A stretch of DNA of 64,000 nt from Bradyrhizobium sp. CSS354 (GCF_029051725.1 NZ_JAACFU010000003.1:372001-436000), one strand, 5' to 3'; numbered from the stretch's first letter, positions 47,659 to 58,050 are shown. Program-made: numbers and translations. The notes: generated by a model from the sequence alone, not told the origin.

Positions 47659-47676
47659 CAGTCATGTGAACGTCAT
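47659..47676 (+). promoter_or_regulatory. Candidate Pho box upstream of ugpB
   Basis: CAGTCAT, four bases, ACGTCAT: two 7-base units in direct repeat, matching the CTGTCAT-N4-CTGTCAT Pho box with three mismatches in total. It lies 67 bases before the ugpB start. PhoB control of ugp genes under phosphate limitation is established in rhizobia and enterics. Confidence 0.65.
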
Positions 47677-47742
47677 ATGGCGCTGCTAGCGCAAGCGATC
47701 ATTTTTGACGGCCTAAGAGAACGGCCAAGGGAGGTTTACTTG

Positions 47743-49059
47743 ATGGCTCTTCGACACTTTGGAGCAGCTGCCGCTATTGCACTCACGGTTGGACTATCGG
47801 CCTCGCCGGCCTTGGCCGCGACCGAAATCCAGTGGTGGCACGCGATGACCGGCGCCAACAACGACGTCATCGTCAAGCTCGCCACCGACTTCAACGCGTC
47901 GCAGAGCGACTACAAGGTGATCCCGACCTACAAGGGCAACTATCCCGATACGATGAACGCCGGCATCGCGGCGTTCCGCGCCGGCAACGCCCCGCACATC
48001 ATGCAGGTGTTCGAAGTCGGCACCGCGACCATGATGGCCGCGACCGGCGCCGTGAAGCCCGTCTACAAGCTGATGGCCGACGCCGGCGAGAAGTTCGATC
48101 CCAAGATCTACCTGCCCGCCATCACCGGCTACTATTCGACCTCGAAGGGCGAAATGCTGTCCTTCCCGTTCAACTCGTCCTCGACCGTGATGTGGGTGAA
48201 CCTCGACGAGCTGAAGAAGGCGAACGTCGAGATCCCGAAGACCTGGCCCGAAACGTTCGAGGCCGCCAAGAAGCTGAAGGCTGCCGGTCACGACACCTGC
48301 GGCTTCTCCGGCTCCTGGGTCACCTGGGTCAATCTCGAGCAGCTCTCCGCCTGGCACAACGTGCCGCTCGCCAGCAAGGCTAATGGCCTCGACGGCTTCG
48401 ACACCGTGCTCGAGTTCAACGGACCGCTTCAGGTCAAGCATCTCGAAACCCTGGTCGAGCTGCAGAAGACCAAGACGTATGATTACGCCGGCCGCACCAA
48501 CACCGGCGAGGGTCGCTTCACCTCCGGCGAGTGCCCGATCTACCTGACCTCGTCGGCTTTCTTCGGCAACGTCAAGGCGCAGGCCAAGTTCGCCTTCACC
48601 GCTGTGCCGATGCCGTATTATCCGGACGTCAAAGGCGCGCCGCAGAACTCGATCATCGGCGGCGCTTCGCTGTGGGTGATGGGCGGCAAGTCGGCCGAGG
48701 AATACAAGGGCGTCGCGAAGTTCCTGACCTTCCTCTCGGACACCGATCGCCAGGTCTATATCCACAAGGCCTCCGGCTATCTGCCGATCACCAAGGCTGC
48801 TTATGAGAAGGCCAAGGCCGAGGGCTTCTACAAGGATCAGCCCTACCTCGAGACCCCGCTGCTCGAGCTGACCAACAAGGAGCCGACCGAGAACTCACGC
48901 GGTCTGCGCCTCGGCAACATGGTTCAGCTCCGTGACGTCTGGTCGGAAGAGATCGAGCAGGCGCTGGCCGGCAAGAAGACCGCCAAGCAGGCGCTGGATG
49001 CCGCCGTCGAGCGCGGCAACACGATGCTGCGGCAGTTCGAAAAGACCGCCGTCAAGTGA
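47743..49059 (+). CDS. ugpB: sn-Glycerol-3-phosphate ABC transporter substrate-binding protein UgpB
   Basis: Periplasmic receptor for glycerol-3-phosphate. 438 residues from the ATG at 47743 after GGGAGG. The signal peptide ends near SASPALAA. The mature start TEIQWWHAMTGANNDVIVKL is close to UgpB. PFNSSSTVMWVNLDELKKA and SGYLPITKAAYE are further family segments. First gene of ugpB-A-E-C. Confidence 0.95.
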   Translation: MALRHFGAAAAIALTVGLSASPALAATEIQWWHAMTGANNDVIVKLATDFNASQSDYKVIPTYKGNYPDTMNAGIAAFRAGNAPHIMQVFEVGTATMMAATGAVKPVYKLMADAGEKFDPKIYLPAITGYYSTSKGEMLSFPFNSSSTVMWVNLDELKKANVEIPKTWPETFEAAKKLKAAGHDTCGFSGSWVTWVNLEQLSAWHNVPLASKANGLDGFDTVLEFNGPLQVKHLETLVELQKTKTYDYAGRTNTGEGRFTSGECPIYLTSSAFFGNVKAQAKFAFTAVPMPYYPDVKGAPQNSIIGGASLWVMGGKSAEEYKGVAKFLTFLSDTDRQVYIHKASGYLPITKAAYEKAKAEGFYKDQPYLETPLLELTNKEPTENSRGLRLGNMVQLRDVWSEEIEQALAGKKTAKQALDAAVERGNTMLRQFEKTAVK

Positions 49060-49106
49060 GGCAATGAGCGGCAGGCCGCGACCCGGCCTGCCGCTCTGCT
49101 GGCATC

Positions 49107-49988
49107 ATGCAAAAGCAAGCCATTTTCCAGTCAAGGCTGTTACCGTACGCGCTGGTTGCGCCGCAGCTCGCGATCGTCTTGATTTTCTTCTATTGGCCGG
49201 CCCTGCAGGCGGTGATCCAGTCCTTCCTGCTCCAGGATGCGTTTGGGCTGTCGACCACCTTTGTCTGGTTCGAGAATTACATCGACCTGTTCAAGGACGC
49301 AGCCTATTTCGAGGCGATCGTCCGAACGTTCTTCTTCTCGTTCGCCATCGCCGTCTCGTCGCTGTCCTTCGCGCTGCTGCTCGCCGTAATGGCGGACAAG
49401 CCGCTGCGCGGCTCGATGCTCTATCGCACGCTGCTAATCTGGCCCTATGCGGTGGCGCCGCCCGTGGTCGGCGTGCTCTGGATCTTCATGCTGCATCCCT
49501 CGCTCGGCGTGCTTTCGCGCTATCTGCGCAACATGGGTATCGACTGGAATCCGCTGCTCGACGGTGACCAGGCCGCCGCGCTGATCATCCTCGCCGCCGC
49601 GTGGAAGCAGATCTCCTATAATTTCCTGTTCTTCCTCGCCGGCCTGCAGGCGATCCCGAAGAGCGTGTTCGAGGCCGCCGCGATCGACGGCGCGCGTCCG
49701 ATGCGGCGGTTCTGGACCGTGACCTTCCCGCTGCTGTCGCCGACCATCTTCTTCCTGCTGGTGGTCAACATCGTCTACGCCTTCTTCGACACGTTCGGCA
49801 TCATCGACACCATGACCCGCGGCGGTCCGGGAACGTCGACGGTCACGCTGGTCTACAAGGTCTATTCCGACGGCTTGCTCGGCGGCAATCTCGGCAGCTC
49901 GGCGGCGCAATCGGTGATCCTGATGGTCATGGTTATCGTGCTCACGGGAATCCAGTTCCGCTTCGTCGAACGCAAGGTGACCTACTGA
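49107..49988 (+). CDS. ugpA: Glycerol-3-phosphate ABC transporter permease UgpA
   Basis: Inner-membrane permease of the MalF type, 293 residues, with about six membrane helices beginning [20 protein letters not shown]. The ABC-coupling EAA loop is [19 protein letters not shown] (189-207). Its stop overlaps the ugpE start (TGATG), so the two permeases are made together. Confidence 0.95.
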   Translation: MQKQAIFQSRLLPYALVAPQLAIVLIFFYWPALQAVIQSFLLQDAFGLSTTFVWFENYIDLFKDAAYFEAIVRTFFFSFAIAVSSLSFALLLAVMADKPLRGSMLYRTLLIWPYAVAPPVVGVLWIFMLHPSLGVLSRYLRNMGIDWNPLLDGDQAAALIILAAAWKQISYNFLFFLAGLQAIPKSVFEAAAIDGARPMRRFWTVTFPLLSPTIFFLLVVNIVYAFFDTFGIIDTMTRGGPGTSTVTLVYKVYSDGLLGGNLGSSAAQSVILMVMVIVLTGIQFRFVERKVTY

Positions 49989-50836
49989 TGGTCGAGGAAG
50001 AGGGCTTCCGGCGCTACATCGCCCATATCATCCTCTGGATCGGGATCGCGATCGTCGCCTTCCCCGTCTACATCGCGTTCGTCGCCTCGACCCAGGACAA
50101 CGCGCTGATCGCCAACGGGCAGATGTCGCTGCTGCCGGGCGGTCATTTCTTCGAGGTCTACTACCAGACCATTTTCGTCGGCACGAGCGGCTCGACCCGC
50201 GAGCCCGTCGGCAACATGATGCTGAACTCGCTGGTGATGGCGCTGCTGATCGCGGTCGGCAAGATCGCGATCTCGATCATCTCGGCCTATGCGATCGTGT
50301 ATTTCCGCTTTCCGTTCCGGATGCCGATCTTCTGGATCATCTTCGTCACCCTGATGCTGCCGGTCGAGGTTCGCATCTATCCGACCTACAAGATCGTCGC
50401 CGATCTGCACATGCTCGACAGCTATGCGGGCCTGTCGCTGCCGCTGATCGCCTCGGCCACCGCGACGCTGCTGTTCCGCCAATTCTTCATGACCGTGCCG
50501 GACGAGCTGCTGGAGGCCTCGCGCATCGACGGCGCCGGTCCCCTGCGCTTCTTTTGGGATACGCTGCTGCCGCTGTCGCGCACCAACATGGCGGCGCTGT
50601 TCGTGATCCTCTTCATCCTCGGCTGGAATCAGTATCTCTGGCCGCTGCTGATCACCACCCGCGACGACATGCAGACCATCCAGGTCGGCATCCGCAAGAT
50701 GATCACCACCACCGACGCGCTGACCGAATGGCCGATCGTGATGGCGACCGCCGTGCTGGCGATGCTGCCGCCGGTGTTCGTCGTCGTAGCGATGCAGAAA
50801 CTGTTCGTGCGCGGACTCGTGGAGACGGAAAAGTAA
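49988..50836 (+). CDS. ugpE: Glycerol-3-phosphate ABC transporter permease UgpE
   Basis: Second permease, MalG type, 282 residues with about six membrane helices. The coupling loop is [40 protein letters not shown] is typical of UgpE/MalG. One base overlap with ugpA and 5 bases from ugpC. Confidence 0.95.
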   Translation: MVEEEGFRRYIAHIILWIGIAIVAFPVYIAFVASTQDNALIANGQMSLLPGGHFFEVYYQTIFVGTSGSTREPVGNMMLNSLVMALLIAVGKIAISIISAYAIVYFRFPFRMPIFWIIFVTLMLPVEVRIYPTYKIVADLHMLDSYAGLSLPLIASATATLLFRQFFMTVPDELLEASRIDGAGPLRFFWDTLLPLSRTNMAALFVILFILGWNQYLWPLLITTRDDMQTIQVGIRKMITTTDALTEWPIVMATAVLAMLPPVFVVVAMQKLFVRGLVETEK

Positions 50837-50841
50837 ATCTC

Positions 50842-51930
50842 ATGGCTAACGTCACCCTGCGCAACGTCCGCAAGACCTATCCCGGCGGCTTCGAGGCCAT
50901 CAAGGGCGTCAACGTCGATGTCGGCGACGGACAATTCTGCGTGCTGGTCGGCCCATCCGGCTGCGGCAAGTCGACATTGCTGCGCATGGTCGCAGGCCTC
51001 GAGACCGTCACCGGCGGCGAGATCGACATCGGCGGCCGCATCGTCAACCAGATCGAGCCCGCCGACCGCGACATCGCCATGGTGTTCCAGAACTACGCGC
51101 TCTATCCGCATATGAGCGTCTTCAACAACATGGCCTACGGCCTGCGCAACCGCGGCATGAAGGAGGCCGAGGTCAAGAGCCGCGTCGACGAAGCCGCGCG
51201 CGTGCTCGAGCTCACGTCGATGCTGGAGCGCAAGCCGCGCCAGCTCTCCGGCGGCCAGCGCCAGCGCGTCGCCATGGGCCGCGCCATCGTGCGCCAGCCG
51301 AAAGTGTTTCTGTTCGACGAGCCGCTGTCCAATCTCGACGCCAAACTCCGCATCGCGATGCGGGTCGAGATCCGCAAATTGCAGCGCCGGCTCAACACCA
51401 CGTCGATCTACGTCACCCACGACCAGCTCGAGGCGATGACGCTCGCCGACGTTCTCGTGGTGATGAATGGCGGTCAGGTCGAGCAGGTCGGCAATCCGCT
51501 CGCGATCTACGAGAAGCCGGCGACGACCTTCGTCGCCTCGTTCATCGGCGCGCCGCCGATGAATCTGATGTCGACGCGGCCCGAGGAGATCCGGTCGCAG
51601 CTCGCCGGCAGCGGCGCGGCTGACGCCGGCATCCTCGGCATCCGCCCGGAGGATTTCGTCATCACCGACCAGACGCCCGCCGACGGCGTCGTGTTGCCGC
51701 TGACCGTCGAAGCGATCGAGCGCGTCGGCGCCGAAACCTTCGTCTACGGCACGCGGGCTCAGGACGAGCAGCGCATCGCCGCCAATCCCGGCGAGCTGCC
51801 CCCCGGCGAGGTCATCGTCCGCATTCCCGGCTCAGAGGCGCCGCCGATCGGCGAGAAGATCCGCGTCGCAGCGATGCGCCAAAAGCTGCATCTGTTCAGC
51901 GGCGACGGCCGGACGCGGATCGAGGCCTGA
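50842..51930 (+). CDS. ugpC: Glycerol-3-phosphate ABC transporter ATPase UgpC
   Basis: MalK-type ATPase that drives the importer. 362 residues from the ATG at 50842. Walker [10 protein letters not shown] (37-45), Q-loop [13 protein letters not shown], signature [16 protein letters not shown], Walker [14 protein letters not shown] and switch His in [11 protein letters not shown]. The C-terminal TOBE/regulatory region follows from about 240 ([15 protein letters not shown]). Longer upstream reading into ugpE is rejected. Confidence 0.96.
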   Translation: MANVTLRNVRKTYPGGFEAIKGVNVDVGDGQFCVLVGPSGCGKSTLLRMVAGLETVTGGEIDIGGRIVNQIEPADRDIAMVFQNYALYPHMSVFNNMAYGLRNRGMKEAEVKSRVDEAARVLELTSMLERKPRQLSGGQRQRVAMGRAIVRQPKVFLFDEPLSNLDAKLRIAMRVEIRKLQRRLNTTSIYVTHDQLEAMTLADVLVVMNGGQVEQVGNPLAIYEKPATTFVASFIGAPPMNLMSTRPEEIRSQLAGSGAADAGILGIRPEDFVITDQTPADGVVLPLTVEAIERVGAETFVYGTRAQDEQRIAANPGELPPGEVIVRIPGSEAPPIGEKIRVAAMRQKLHLFSGDGRTRIEA

Positions 51931-52127
51931 CCGGTTCCACGGGGCCGTCGATTAAAAAGCGCGAAAACAACCCCATGCACAGTAGAAGGGAGTTTGTTTT
52001 CGTTGAGAAAAATCGCGCCGCAATTCGTCTTGCCGGGCTTGTCGCAGGCGTTTCGCGCCATGGCGGCAAGTCAGCATTCGTGCATGGCAGAGTGGGTGAG
52101 CTGCCAATCCACAGCCCCCGCTACGTC

Positions 52128-52157
52128 CTTGAACCCACACGCGGATATGCCCATATT
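52128..52157 (+). promoter_or_regulatory. Sigma-32 (RpoH) type promoter of hsp20
   Basis: CTTGAA (52128-52133) and CCCATATT (52150-52157) separated by 16 bases match the heat-shock consensus CTTGAA / CCCCATnT. It predicts transcription from about 52163, just at the first hairpin of the leader. The remaining gap back to ugpC (51931-52127) shows no gene. Confidence 0.75.
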
Positions 52158-52161
52158 GCTG

Positions 52162-52223
52162 GTCAAGGGGTGCCTTGACGGGCCCTGATGCACCAAAGTC
52201 GCTTCGAGAGGACTTTGTAAACT
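52162..52223 (+). promoter_or_regulatory. ROSE-like RNA thermometer in the hsp20 leader
   Basis: Two hairpins. The first is GTCAAGG / CCTTGAC with loop GGTG (52162-52179). The second runs from CAAAGTC (52194-52200) to GACTTTG (52211-52217). Its upper part pairs CUU with GAG next to a bulged G, so the Shine-Dalgarno AGAGGA (52207-52212) is hidden. The strand facing it reads UCGCU, matching the ROSE consensus U(U/C)GCU whose bulged G is essential in known Bradyrhizobium ROSE elements. Melting at high temperature would free the ribosome site. Confidence 0.75.
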
Positions 52224-52649
52224 ATGTCTCGTGTTCCCACGCTTTCCAGTCCGTTCCTTCTGGGCTTCGACGAGATCGAGCGCGTGCTCGATCGGGTCGT
52301 CAAAGGCGCCGACGGTTACCCTCCCTACAATATCGAGAGGTGCGACCGATCGGAGGGCCAGCCCGAGCGTTTGCGGATCACGCTGGCGGTCGCCGGATTC
52401 ACCCGCGACCAACTCGATGTAACCATTGAGGAAAACCAGCTCGTCATTCGCGGACGGCAGCAGGACGACAAGTCCCGGCAATACATCCATCGCGGCATCG
52501 CCGCGCGCCACTTCCAGCGCACTTTCGTGCTGGCGGAGGGGATGTTGGTGCTGGGTGCGGATCTGAAGAACGGATTGCTGGCGATCGATCTTGCCCGGCC
52601 GGAACCGGAGAGGATCGTTAAGACAATCGCTATCAATGAGCACGAATAA
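52224..52649 (+). CDS. Small heat-shock protein Hsp20 (IbpA-like)
   Basis: ATP-independent chaperone that holds unfolding proteins. 141 residues. The alpha-crystallin domain spans about 32-125, with PPYNIERCDRSE, LRITLAVAGFTRDQLDVTIE, GRQQDDKSRQYIHRGIAARHFQRTFVL and GADLKNGLLAIDLARPEPE. The short N-terminus MSRVPTLSSPFLLGFDEIERVLDR (shown for residues 1-20 and on) and length fit the class A (IbpA-like) rhizobial proteins. Control by RpoH and an RNA thermometer is predicted from the leader. DUF1150 gene follows. Confidence 0.95.
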   Translation: MSRVPTLSSPFLLGFDEIERVLDRVVKGADGYPPYNIERCDRSEGQPERLRITLAVAGFTRDQLDVTIEENQLVIRGRQQDDKSRQYIHRGIAARHFQRTFVLAEGMLVLGADLKNGLLAIDLARPEPERIVKTIAINEHE

Positions 52650-52700
52650 TGGAACGAGTAGCGGACTCGACCGCTTAGTTTCTGTGAAGGAGTCGAGACC

Positions 52701-52973
52701 ATGAGTGAAGGTCACGTTGCGTTCGAATACGAAGCCAAGAACGTCTCGCCGGAGACGCTGGCAACCCTCGGCGAAGGCCATATCGCCTATGTGAAGCAGA
52801 TCCGCTCCGAGGATGTGCCGGGCCTGTTTCCCGAAGCGCCGAAGATCGCGCCGGGCCTCAAGCTCTTCGCGCTCCACGCCGCCGACGGCACGCCGATCAT
52901 GCTGACCGACAGCCGCGAAGCCGCGATCGCCAACGCCTGGAGCAACGAGCTGCAAGCGGTGAGCGTGCACTGA
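52701..52973 (+). CDS. DUF1150 family protein
   Basis: 90 residues, soluble. It contains VSPETLATLGEGHIAYVKQI and FALHAADGTPIMLTDSREAA, which mark the alphaproteobacterial DUF1150 family. It follows hsp20 by 51 bases with its own GGAG (52688) and shares the terminator, so it is probably heat induced. Function unknown; the repeated pairing with hsp20 in this class suggests a stress role. Confidence 0.88.
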   Translation: MSEGHVAFEYEAKNVSPETLATLGEGHIAYVKQIRSEDVPGLFPEAPKIAPGLKLFALHAADGTPIMLTDSREAAIANAWSNELQAVSVH

Positions 52974-53005
52974 GCGCACGCACGTCGCACGAATAGGATT
53001 TCAAG

Positions 53006-53045
53006 CGGGCATGCTCTCAGGCGAGAGCGTGCCCGTTTCTATTTG
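53006..53045 (+). terminator. Rho-independent terminator after hsp20-DUF1150
   Basis: 13-base stem CGGGCATGCTCTC / GAGAGCGTGCCCG with one G-T pair and loop AGGC, followed by TTTCTATTTG. It starts 33 bases after the DUF1150 stop. Confidence 0.88.
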
Positions 53046-53062
53046 TGCGCATCAAACTCGCC

Positions 53063-53146
53063 GTCATGCCCGGGCTTGACCCGGGCATCCACGTTCTTGG
53101 TGCTGCGAGGTAAGGCGTGGATGGCCGGGTCAAGCCCGGCCATGAC
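53063..53146. repeat. Palindromic intergenic repeat, family A copy 2
   Basis: 31-base arms at 53063-53093 and 53116-53146, each with the core CCCGGGCTTGACCCGGG or its complement. It matches the element at 220-304 almost base for base in the arms, while the spacer differs. Confidence 0.88.
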
Positions 53147-53212
53147 GACGTTCAAACTTCAGCGTCGCAAGGCGAGGTCCGAGCATCGAGATATCGACGA
53201 TTGGCTCTCAGC

Positions 53213-53338
53213 GTTACGCCGCGGTCGCCGACGGCAGCGCGAGCACCGAATAGATCGCCTGGGCGTCGCGCGAGGCGCGAAGCTTCTTCGCGATGTCCTG
53301 GTCGCGGAGCAGGCGGGCGATGCGGGCGAGCGCCTTCA
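53213..53338 (-). pseudogene. Detached copy of the ptsN 3' end
   Basis: 126 bases align with 53713-53838, the last ~42 codons of ptsN plus the stop, at an exact offset of 500 bases with about nine differences (roughly 93% identity). There is no start codon or upstream part. The differences are mostly synonymous, so the copy diverged under selection or recently. It lies beyond a small membrane-protein gene. Confidence 0.88.
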
Positions 53339-53396
53339 CTGCTGGCTATCAGCCGAAAGGCGACGAGCCACGCTCAAATCTGAGGCGCGCTCCATT

Positions 53397-53621
53397 CTAG
53401 ATTTGCCTGATAGTCGATATCACCATGCAAAATAGCATCACGGCTCCCCACCCGAGTGCGACCCAGTAGAAGCACACGGAGGCGCCGAAAACCGTCTCGT
53501 TGCTTGCGCGGGTTACATAGCCGTTGGGACTCCAAACCTTTCCCTTGGTACTCGCAAGCCGCAATTGCCAAACCACGCTGGCCAACCATCCCAACATGCC
53601 GGCGAGTACGAGGAATGTCAT
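53397..53621 (-). CDS. Small hypothetical membrane protein
   Basis: 74 residues from the ATG at 53621. Two hydrophobic stretches (about 2-20, TFLVLAGMLGWLASVVWQL, and about 46-68, FGASVCFYWVALGWGAVMLF) suggest two membrane helices. No family was recognised. No good ribosome site is visible upstream. It sits between ptsN and the detached ptsN 3' copy, so it may belong to a small inserted segment. Confidence 0.45.
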   Translation of the reverse strand: MTFLVLAGMLGWLASVVWQLRLASTKGKVWSPNGYVTRASNETVFGASVCFYWVALGWGAVMLFCMVISTIRQI

Positions 53622-53713
53622 CAAGGGCTAGCCCGCTCGCAAATTTACCGGGGCACGCTCGCCGCAGTATGTGCAAAAGGAGCGAGCAGCGTCTCGATAT
53701 AGGCTCTAACTTG

Positions 53714-54175
53714 TTACGCCGCAGTCGCCGGCGGCAGCGCGAGCACGGAATAGATCGCCTGGGCATCGCGCGAGGCGCGGAGCTTTTTGGCGATGTCCTG
53801 GTCGCGCAGCAGGCGGGCGATGCGGGCCAGCGCCTTGAGGTGATCGGCGCCGGCGCCTTCGGGGGCGAGCAGCAGGAAGACGAGATCGACCGGCTGGCCG
53901 TCCATCGATTCGAAATCGATCGGGCGATCGAGGCGCGCGAACAGGCCGAAGATCTTTTCCAGCTTGGGCAGCTTGCCGTGGGGAATGGCGACGCCGTAGC
54001 CGACCGCGGTGGTGCCGAGCTTTTCGCGCTGCAGGAGCACCTCGAACACGGAGCGCTCGTTCTGCCCGGTCAGCTCGGCGGCCTTGGCCGCGAGTTCCTG
54101 AAGCGCCTGCTTCTTGCTGTTGACCTTCAATGCCGGGAGAATCGCCTCGGGCGCGACCAGATCGGTAATCGGCAT
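53714..54175 (-). CDS. ptsN: Nitrogen phosphotransferase EIIA component PtsN
   Basis: Regulatory EIIA(Ntr) that receives phosphate from NPr and signals nitrogen, potassium and carbon state. 153 residues. Phosphorylation site His66 lies in AVGYGVAIPHGKLPKLEKI. It closes the rpoN-hpf-ptsN cluster, a conserved proteobacterial arrangement. Its 3' end has a duplicate at 53213-53338. The 239 bases before hpf contain no recognisable gene. Confidence 0.96.
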   Translation of the reverse strand: MPITDLVAPEAILPALKVNSKKQALQELAAKAAELTGQNERSVFEVLLQREKLGTTAVGYGVAIPHGKLPKLEKIFGLFARLDRPIDFESMDGQPVDLVFLLLAPEGAGADHLKALARIARLLRDQDIAKKLRASRDAQAIYSVLALPPATAA

Positions 54176-54414
54176 GGAAGTCTTCCGAGGTGAATGAAAA
54201 CGTCAGGTTCCGAATTGGCCAGCCTGGACAAAGAACCTGGGCGGGCCGACGTCGAGAAGTTGAAGCAGGAAGCGGGACTTAGCTCGCCCCTGATGTGGGG
54301 GGCTTCTACTCCAACGCAATCCCGGTGCCAACTCCCGCGTGCAGCTTTGCCCCGGTCATTGTTAAGGCCGAAAGGGGCCCCGGCGCGGAGCCCCAGGGGC
54401 GTCGCCCGACGGCC

Positions 54415-55029
54415 TCAGGCCTTGCCGTCCTTGCCGTCCGCCTTGGTGCCCGGGGGGTCGATCCAGCCGACATTGCCGTCGGCCCGGCGGTAGATGATGT
54501 TCACCCGACCCGAAGAACCGTGCTGAAACACCAAGCAAGGCGCCCCGCTGAGGTCGAGTTCCATGACCGCTTCGCTGACGGACAGCGGCTTCAGCGAGGT
54601 GGTGGCCTCGGCGATGATGACGGGGCTGTAGCCGGTGATCTCGTCCTCGTCCTCACCCTCGCCCGGTGCCTCCAGCACGTAGCTGGTGGCATCCATGGCG
54701 GCCAGCGCCGCGGAGGCGACATGGGCCTTGCGGGCGGAGCGGTCCTTGAGCCGGCTCTTGTAGCGCTTGAGCCGCTTCTCGATCATCAGCAGCGCCTGGT
54801 CGGCACTGGCATAAGCGTCCGGTGCGTTCGAATCGGCCTCGAGCGTAATTCCCGAATCAAGATGCAGCGCACAGTCGGTGCGGAAGCCGAAGCCGTCCTT
54901 GCTCAGCGTGATGTGACCCGAGTAATTGCCGTCGAAATATTTGCGCAGGACCTCTTCAGTCCGGTCGGTGACGCGGCCGCGCAGGGCCTCGCCGACATTG
55001 ACGCTCTTTCCCGAGATGCGGAGAGTCAT
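54415..55029 (-). CDS. hpf: Ribosome hibernation promoting factor, long form
   Basis: Dimerises and silences ribosomes in stationary phase. 204 residues: the N-terminal S30AE domain (1-110, LRISGKSVNVGEALRGRV and ADSNAPDAYASADQALLMIE) and the C-terminal dimerisation domain (about 140-195, KPLSVSEAVMELDLSGAPCL and NIIYRRADGNVGWIDP). Located just downstream of rpoN, as is usual. Confidence 0.94.
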   Translation of the reverse strand: MTLRISGKSVNVGEALRGRVTDRTEEVLRKYFDGNYSGHITLSKDGFGFRTDCALHLDSGITLEADSNAPDAYASADQALLMIEKRLKRYKSRLKDRSARKAHVASAALAAMDATSYVLEAPGEGEDEDEITGYSPVIIAEATTSLKPLSVSEAVMELDLSGAPCLVFQHGSSGRVNIIYRRADGNVGWIDPPGTKADGKDGKA

Positions 55030-55109
55030 GTGAACCTCGCTTGGTTCGTGCCTGGCCAGGATCGGGCCCGATAGCAGATCGAGAGTAGCGCGATTTGGCG
55101 CCGGCGCAA

Positions 55110-56723
55110 TCAGGCCGGTTCGGGATTGCGGGAGCGATCGGCCATGGCGGTGGAGAGGACGTTACCAAGAGCGCTCTGCTTGTCGCGACGGCGTTGCACC
55201 GAGGAAGGAATGCGCATGGCTTCGCGGTACTTCGCGACCGTGCGGCGGGCGATATCAATGCCCGAGCCGCGCAAGCGTTCCACGATCGTGTCGTCGGACA
55301 GGATCGCGGACGGCGCCTCCGCATCGATCAGCTGCTTGATGTGATGGCGCACGGCTTCGGCCGAATGCGCCTCGCCGCCATCGGCCGAAGCGATCGAGGC
55401 CGTGAAGAAATATTTCAGCTCGAACGTGCCGCGATTGGTCGCCATATATTTGTTGGCGGTGACACGCGACACCGTGGATTCATGCATCTGGATGGCGTCG
55501 GCGACGGCCTTCAGATTCAGCGGTCGCAGATGCGCCACACCATGGGTGAAGAAGCCGTCCTGCTGGCGCACGATCTCGGTTGCGACTTTCAGGATGGTGC
55601 GGGCGCGCTGGTCGAGCGCGCGCACCAGCCAGGTCGCGTTCTGAAGCGCGTCGGTGAAATAGGATTTGTCGCCGTCCTTGCCGATCTTCTTCGAGAGCTG
55701 CGAATAGTAGGTCTGGTTGACCAGCACGCGCGGCAAGGTGTCGCTGTTGAGCTCGACATGCCAGCCGCCATCGGGACCCGGGCGGACATAGACATCGGGC
55801 ACCATGGTCTGCAGCCGGGCCGAGCCGAACTTCATGCCGGGCTTGGGATTGAGCCGGCGGATCTCGCCGATCATGTCGGCGATGTCCTCGTCGTCGACGC
55901 CGCAGACCTTGCGCAAGGCTCCGATGTCGCGCTTGGCGAGGAGGTCGAGATGCTCGACCAGGGCCTGCATCGCGGGATCGTAGCGGTCGAGCTCGCGGAG
56001 CTGGATCGCCAGGCATTCGCTCAAATTGCGCGCGCAGACCCCGGGCGGGTCGAATTTTTGCAGCAAGGCAAGAACGTTCTCGACGTCCTGTTGCGACGCG
56101 CCAAGCCGTTCGGCGGCCTGGCCGAGATCCGGGGGCAGATAGCCGGCCTCGTCGACGAGGTCGATCAAATACTGGCCGATCATGCGCTGCGCGGCCCCGG
56201 TGAAGGCGACCGAGAGCTGCTCGGCGAGATGGTCGCCAAGCGTGATCTCCGCGGCGACGAAGGCTTCGAGATTGTAGTCCTCGTCACCGGAGGCGCCCCC
56301 GCCCCATTCGGTATAGGTGGTCGGCGCCGCATCCTGGGCGTTGCGGGCGGCGGCCTCGGCCGGTTCCTCGGAGAAGACGTTGTCCAGGCCGGTGTCCATG
56401 GTCTGCTCGATCTCGGCGCGGGTGCCGAGATCCTTGCTCATCCACTCTTCCTGGCCGGGCTCGAAGGCTTCGCCCGGGCCGCCGCCGGGCTCGTCGTTGT
56501 GGCCGCCGTCGCTATCGTTGAACTGGCCGGTCTCGGCCGGGCCCTCGCCGGCGGGCGGCTCGTCATTGGCCCGTTCCAGCAGGGGGTTACGCTCGAGTTC
56601 CTCTTCGACGAACGTCGTGAGATCGAGATTGGACAATTGCAGCAGCTTGATCGCCTGCATCAACTGCGGCGTCATGACCAGCGACTGCGATTGCCGGAAC
56701 TCTAATCTCTGCGAAAGCGCCAT
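55110..56723 (-). CDS. rpoN: RNA polymerase sigma-54 factor RpoN
   Basis: Sigma factor for nitrogen and other activator-dependent promoters. 537 residues. The Gln-rich region I is MALSQRLEFRQSQSLVMTPQ and onward with QLMQAIKLLQLSNLDL. An acidic linker follows (about 50-125). The core-binding and HTH regions carry LNPKPGMKFG and ESTVSRVTANKYM. The RpoN box is ARRTVAKYREAMRIPSS near the C-terminus. Bradyrhizobium has two rpoN genes; the hpf-ptsN context suggests rpoN1, which is inference. Confidence 0.97.
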   Translation of the reverse strand: MALSQRLEFRQSQSLVMTPQLMQAIKLLQLSNLDLTTFVEEELERNPLLERANDEPPAGEGPAETGQFNDSDGGHNDEPGGGPGEAFEPGQEEWMSKDLGTRAEIEQTMDTGLDNVFSEEPAEAAARNAQDAAPTTYTEWGGGASGDEDYNLEAFVAAEITLGDHLAEQLSVAFTGAAQRMIGQYLIDLVDEAGYLPPDLGQAAERLGASQQDVENVLALLQKFDPPGVCARNLSECLAIQLRELDRYDPAMQALVEHLDLLAKRDIGALRKVCGVDDEDIADMIGEIRRLNPKPGMKFGSARLQTMVPDVYVRPGPDGGWHVELNSDTLPRVLVNQTYYSQLSKKIGKDGDKSYFTDALQNATWLVRALDQRARTILKVATEIVRQQDGFFTHGVAHLRPLNLKAVADAIQMHESTVSRVTANKYMATNRGTFELKYFFTASIASADGGEAHSAEAVRHHIKQLIDAEAPSAILSDDTIVERLRGSGIDIARRTVAKYREAMRIPSSVQRRRDKQSALGNVLSTAMADRSRNPEPA

Positions 56724-56814
56724 GAAGCAAGAACCGATCCCAAAAAGTTGGTCCGATTTTTGCTTATCCTAGTCCAAGCCCGATGTACACGTCTTGACGA
56801 AATGGAAAAACGGG

Positions 56815-57813
<999 letters not shown>

Positions 57814-58050
57814 CCCCGCCTTCTAGCCTTTCGCGACGATCCTGCGCGGTCTTCGCGCGATCTGCCGCGCCGGCCTCAGGATTCGCCGACGCAGCATGAA
57901 TGAAGGGATGTCTCATGCCCAGTGAAACACGCCCGAAAAGCGGCGGACCCCGCTTCGAAAGCCCTTCGCGCTAGATACAGTCTCGGCGGGCAAGCTTCAA
58001 CCTCGGATCGGCAGCGCTCGACCCAACCATCTGAAATCATTCTTCAAATT

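Noticed and set aside
51931..52188. Short frames between ugpC and hsp20
   Set aside because: They lack ribosome sites and family similarity, and the region is explained by a promoter and the RNA leader.
55095..56705. 536-codon plus-strand frame
   Set aside because: Antisense shadow of rpoN.
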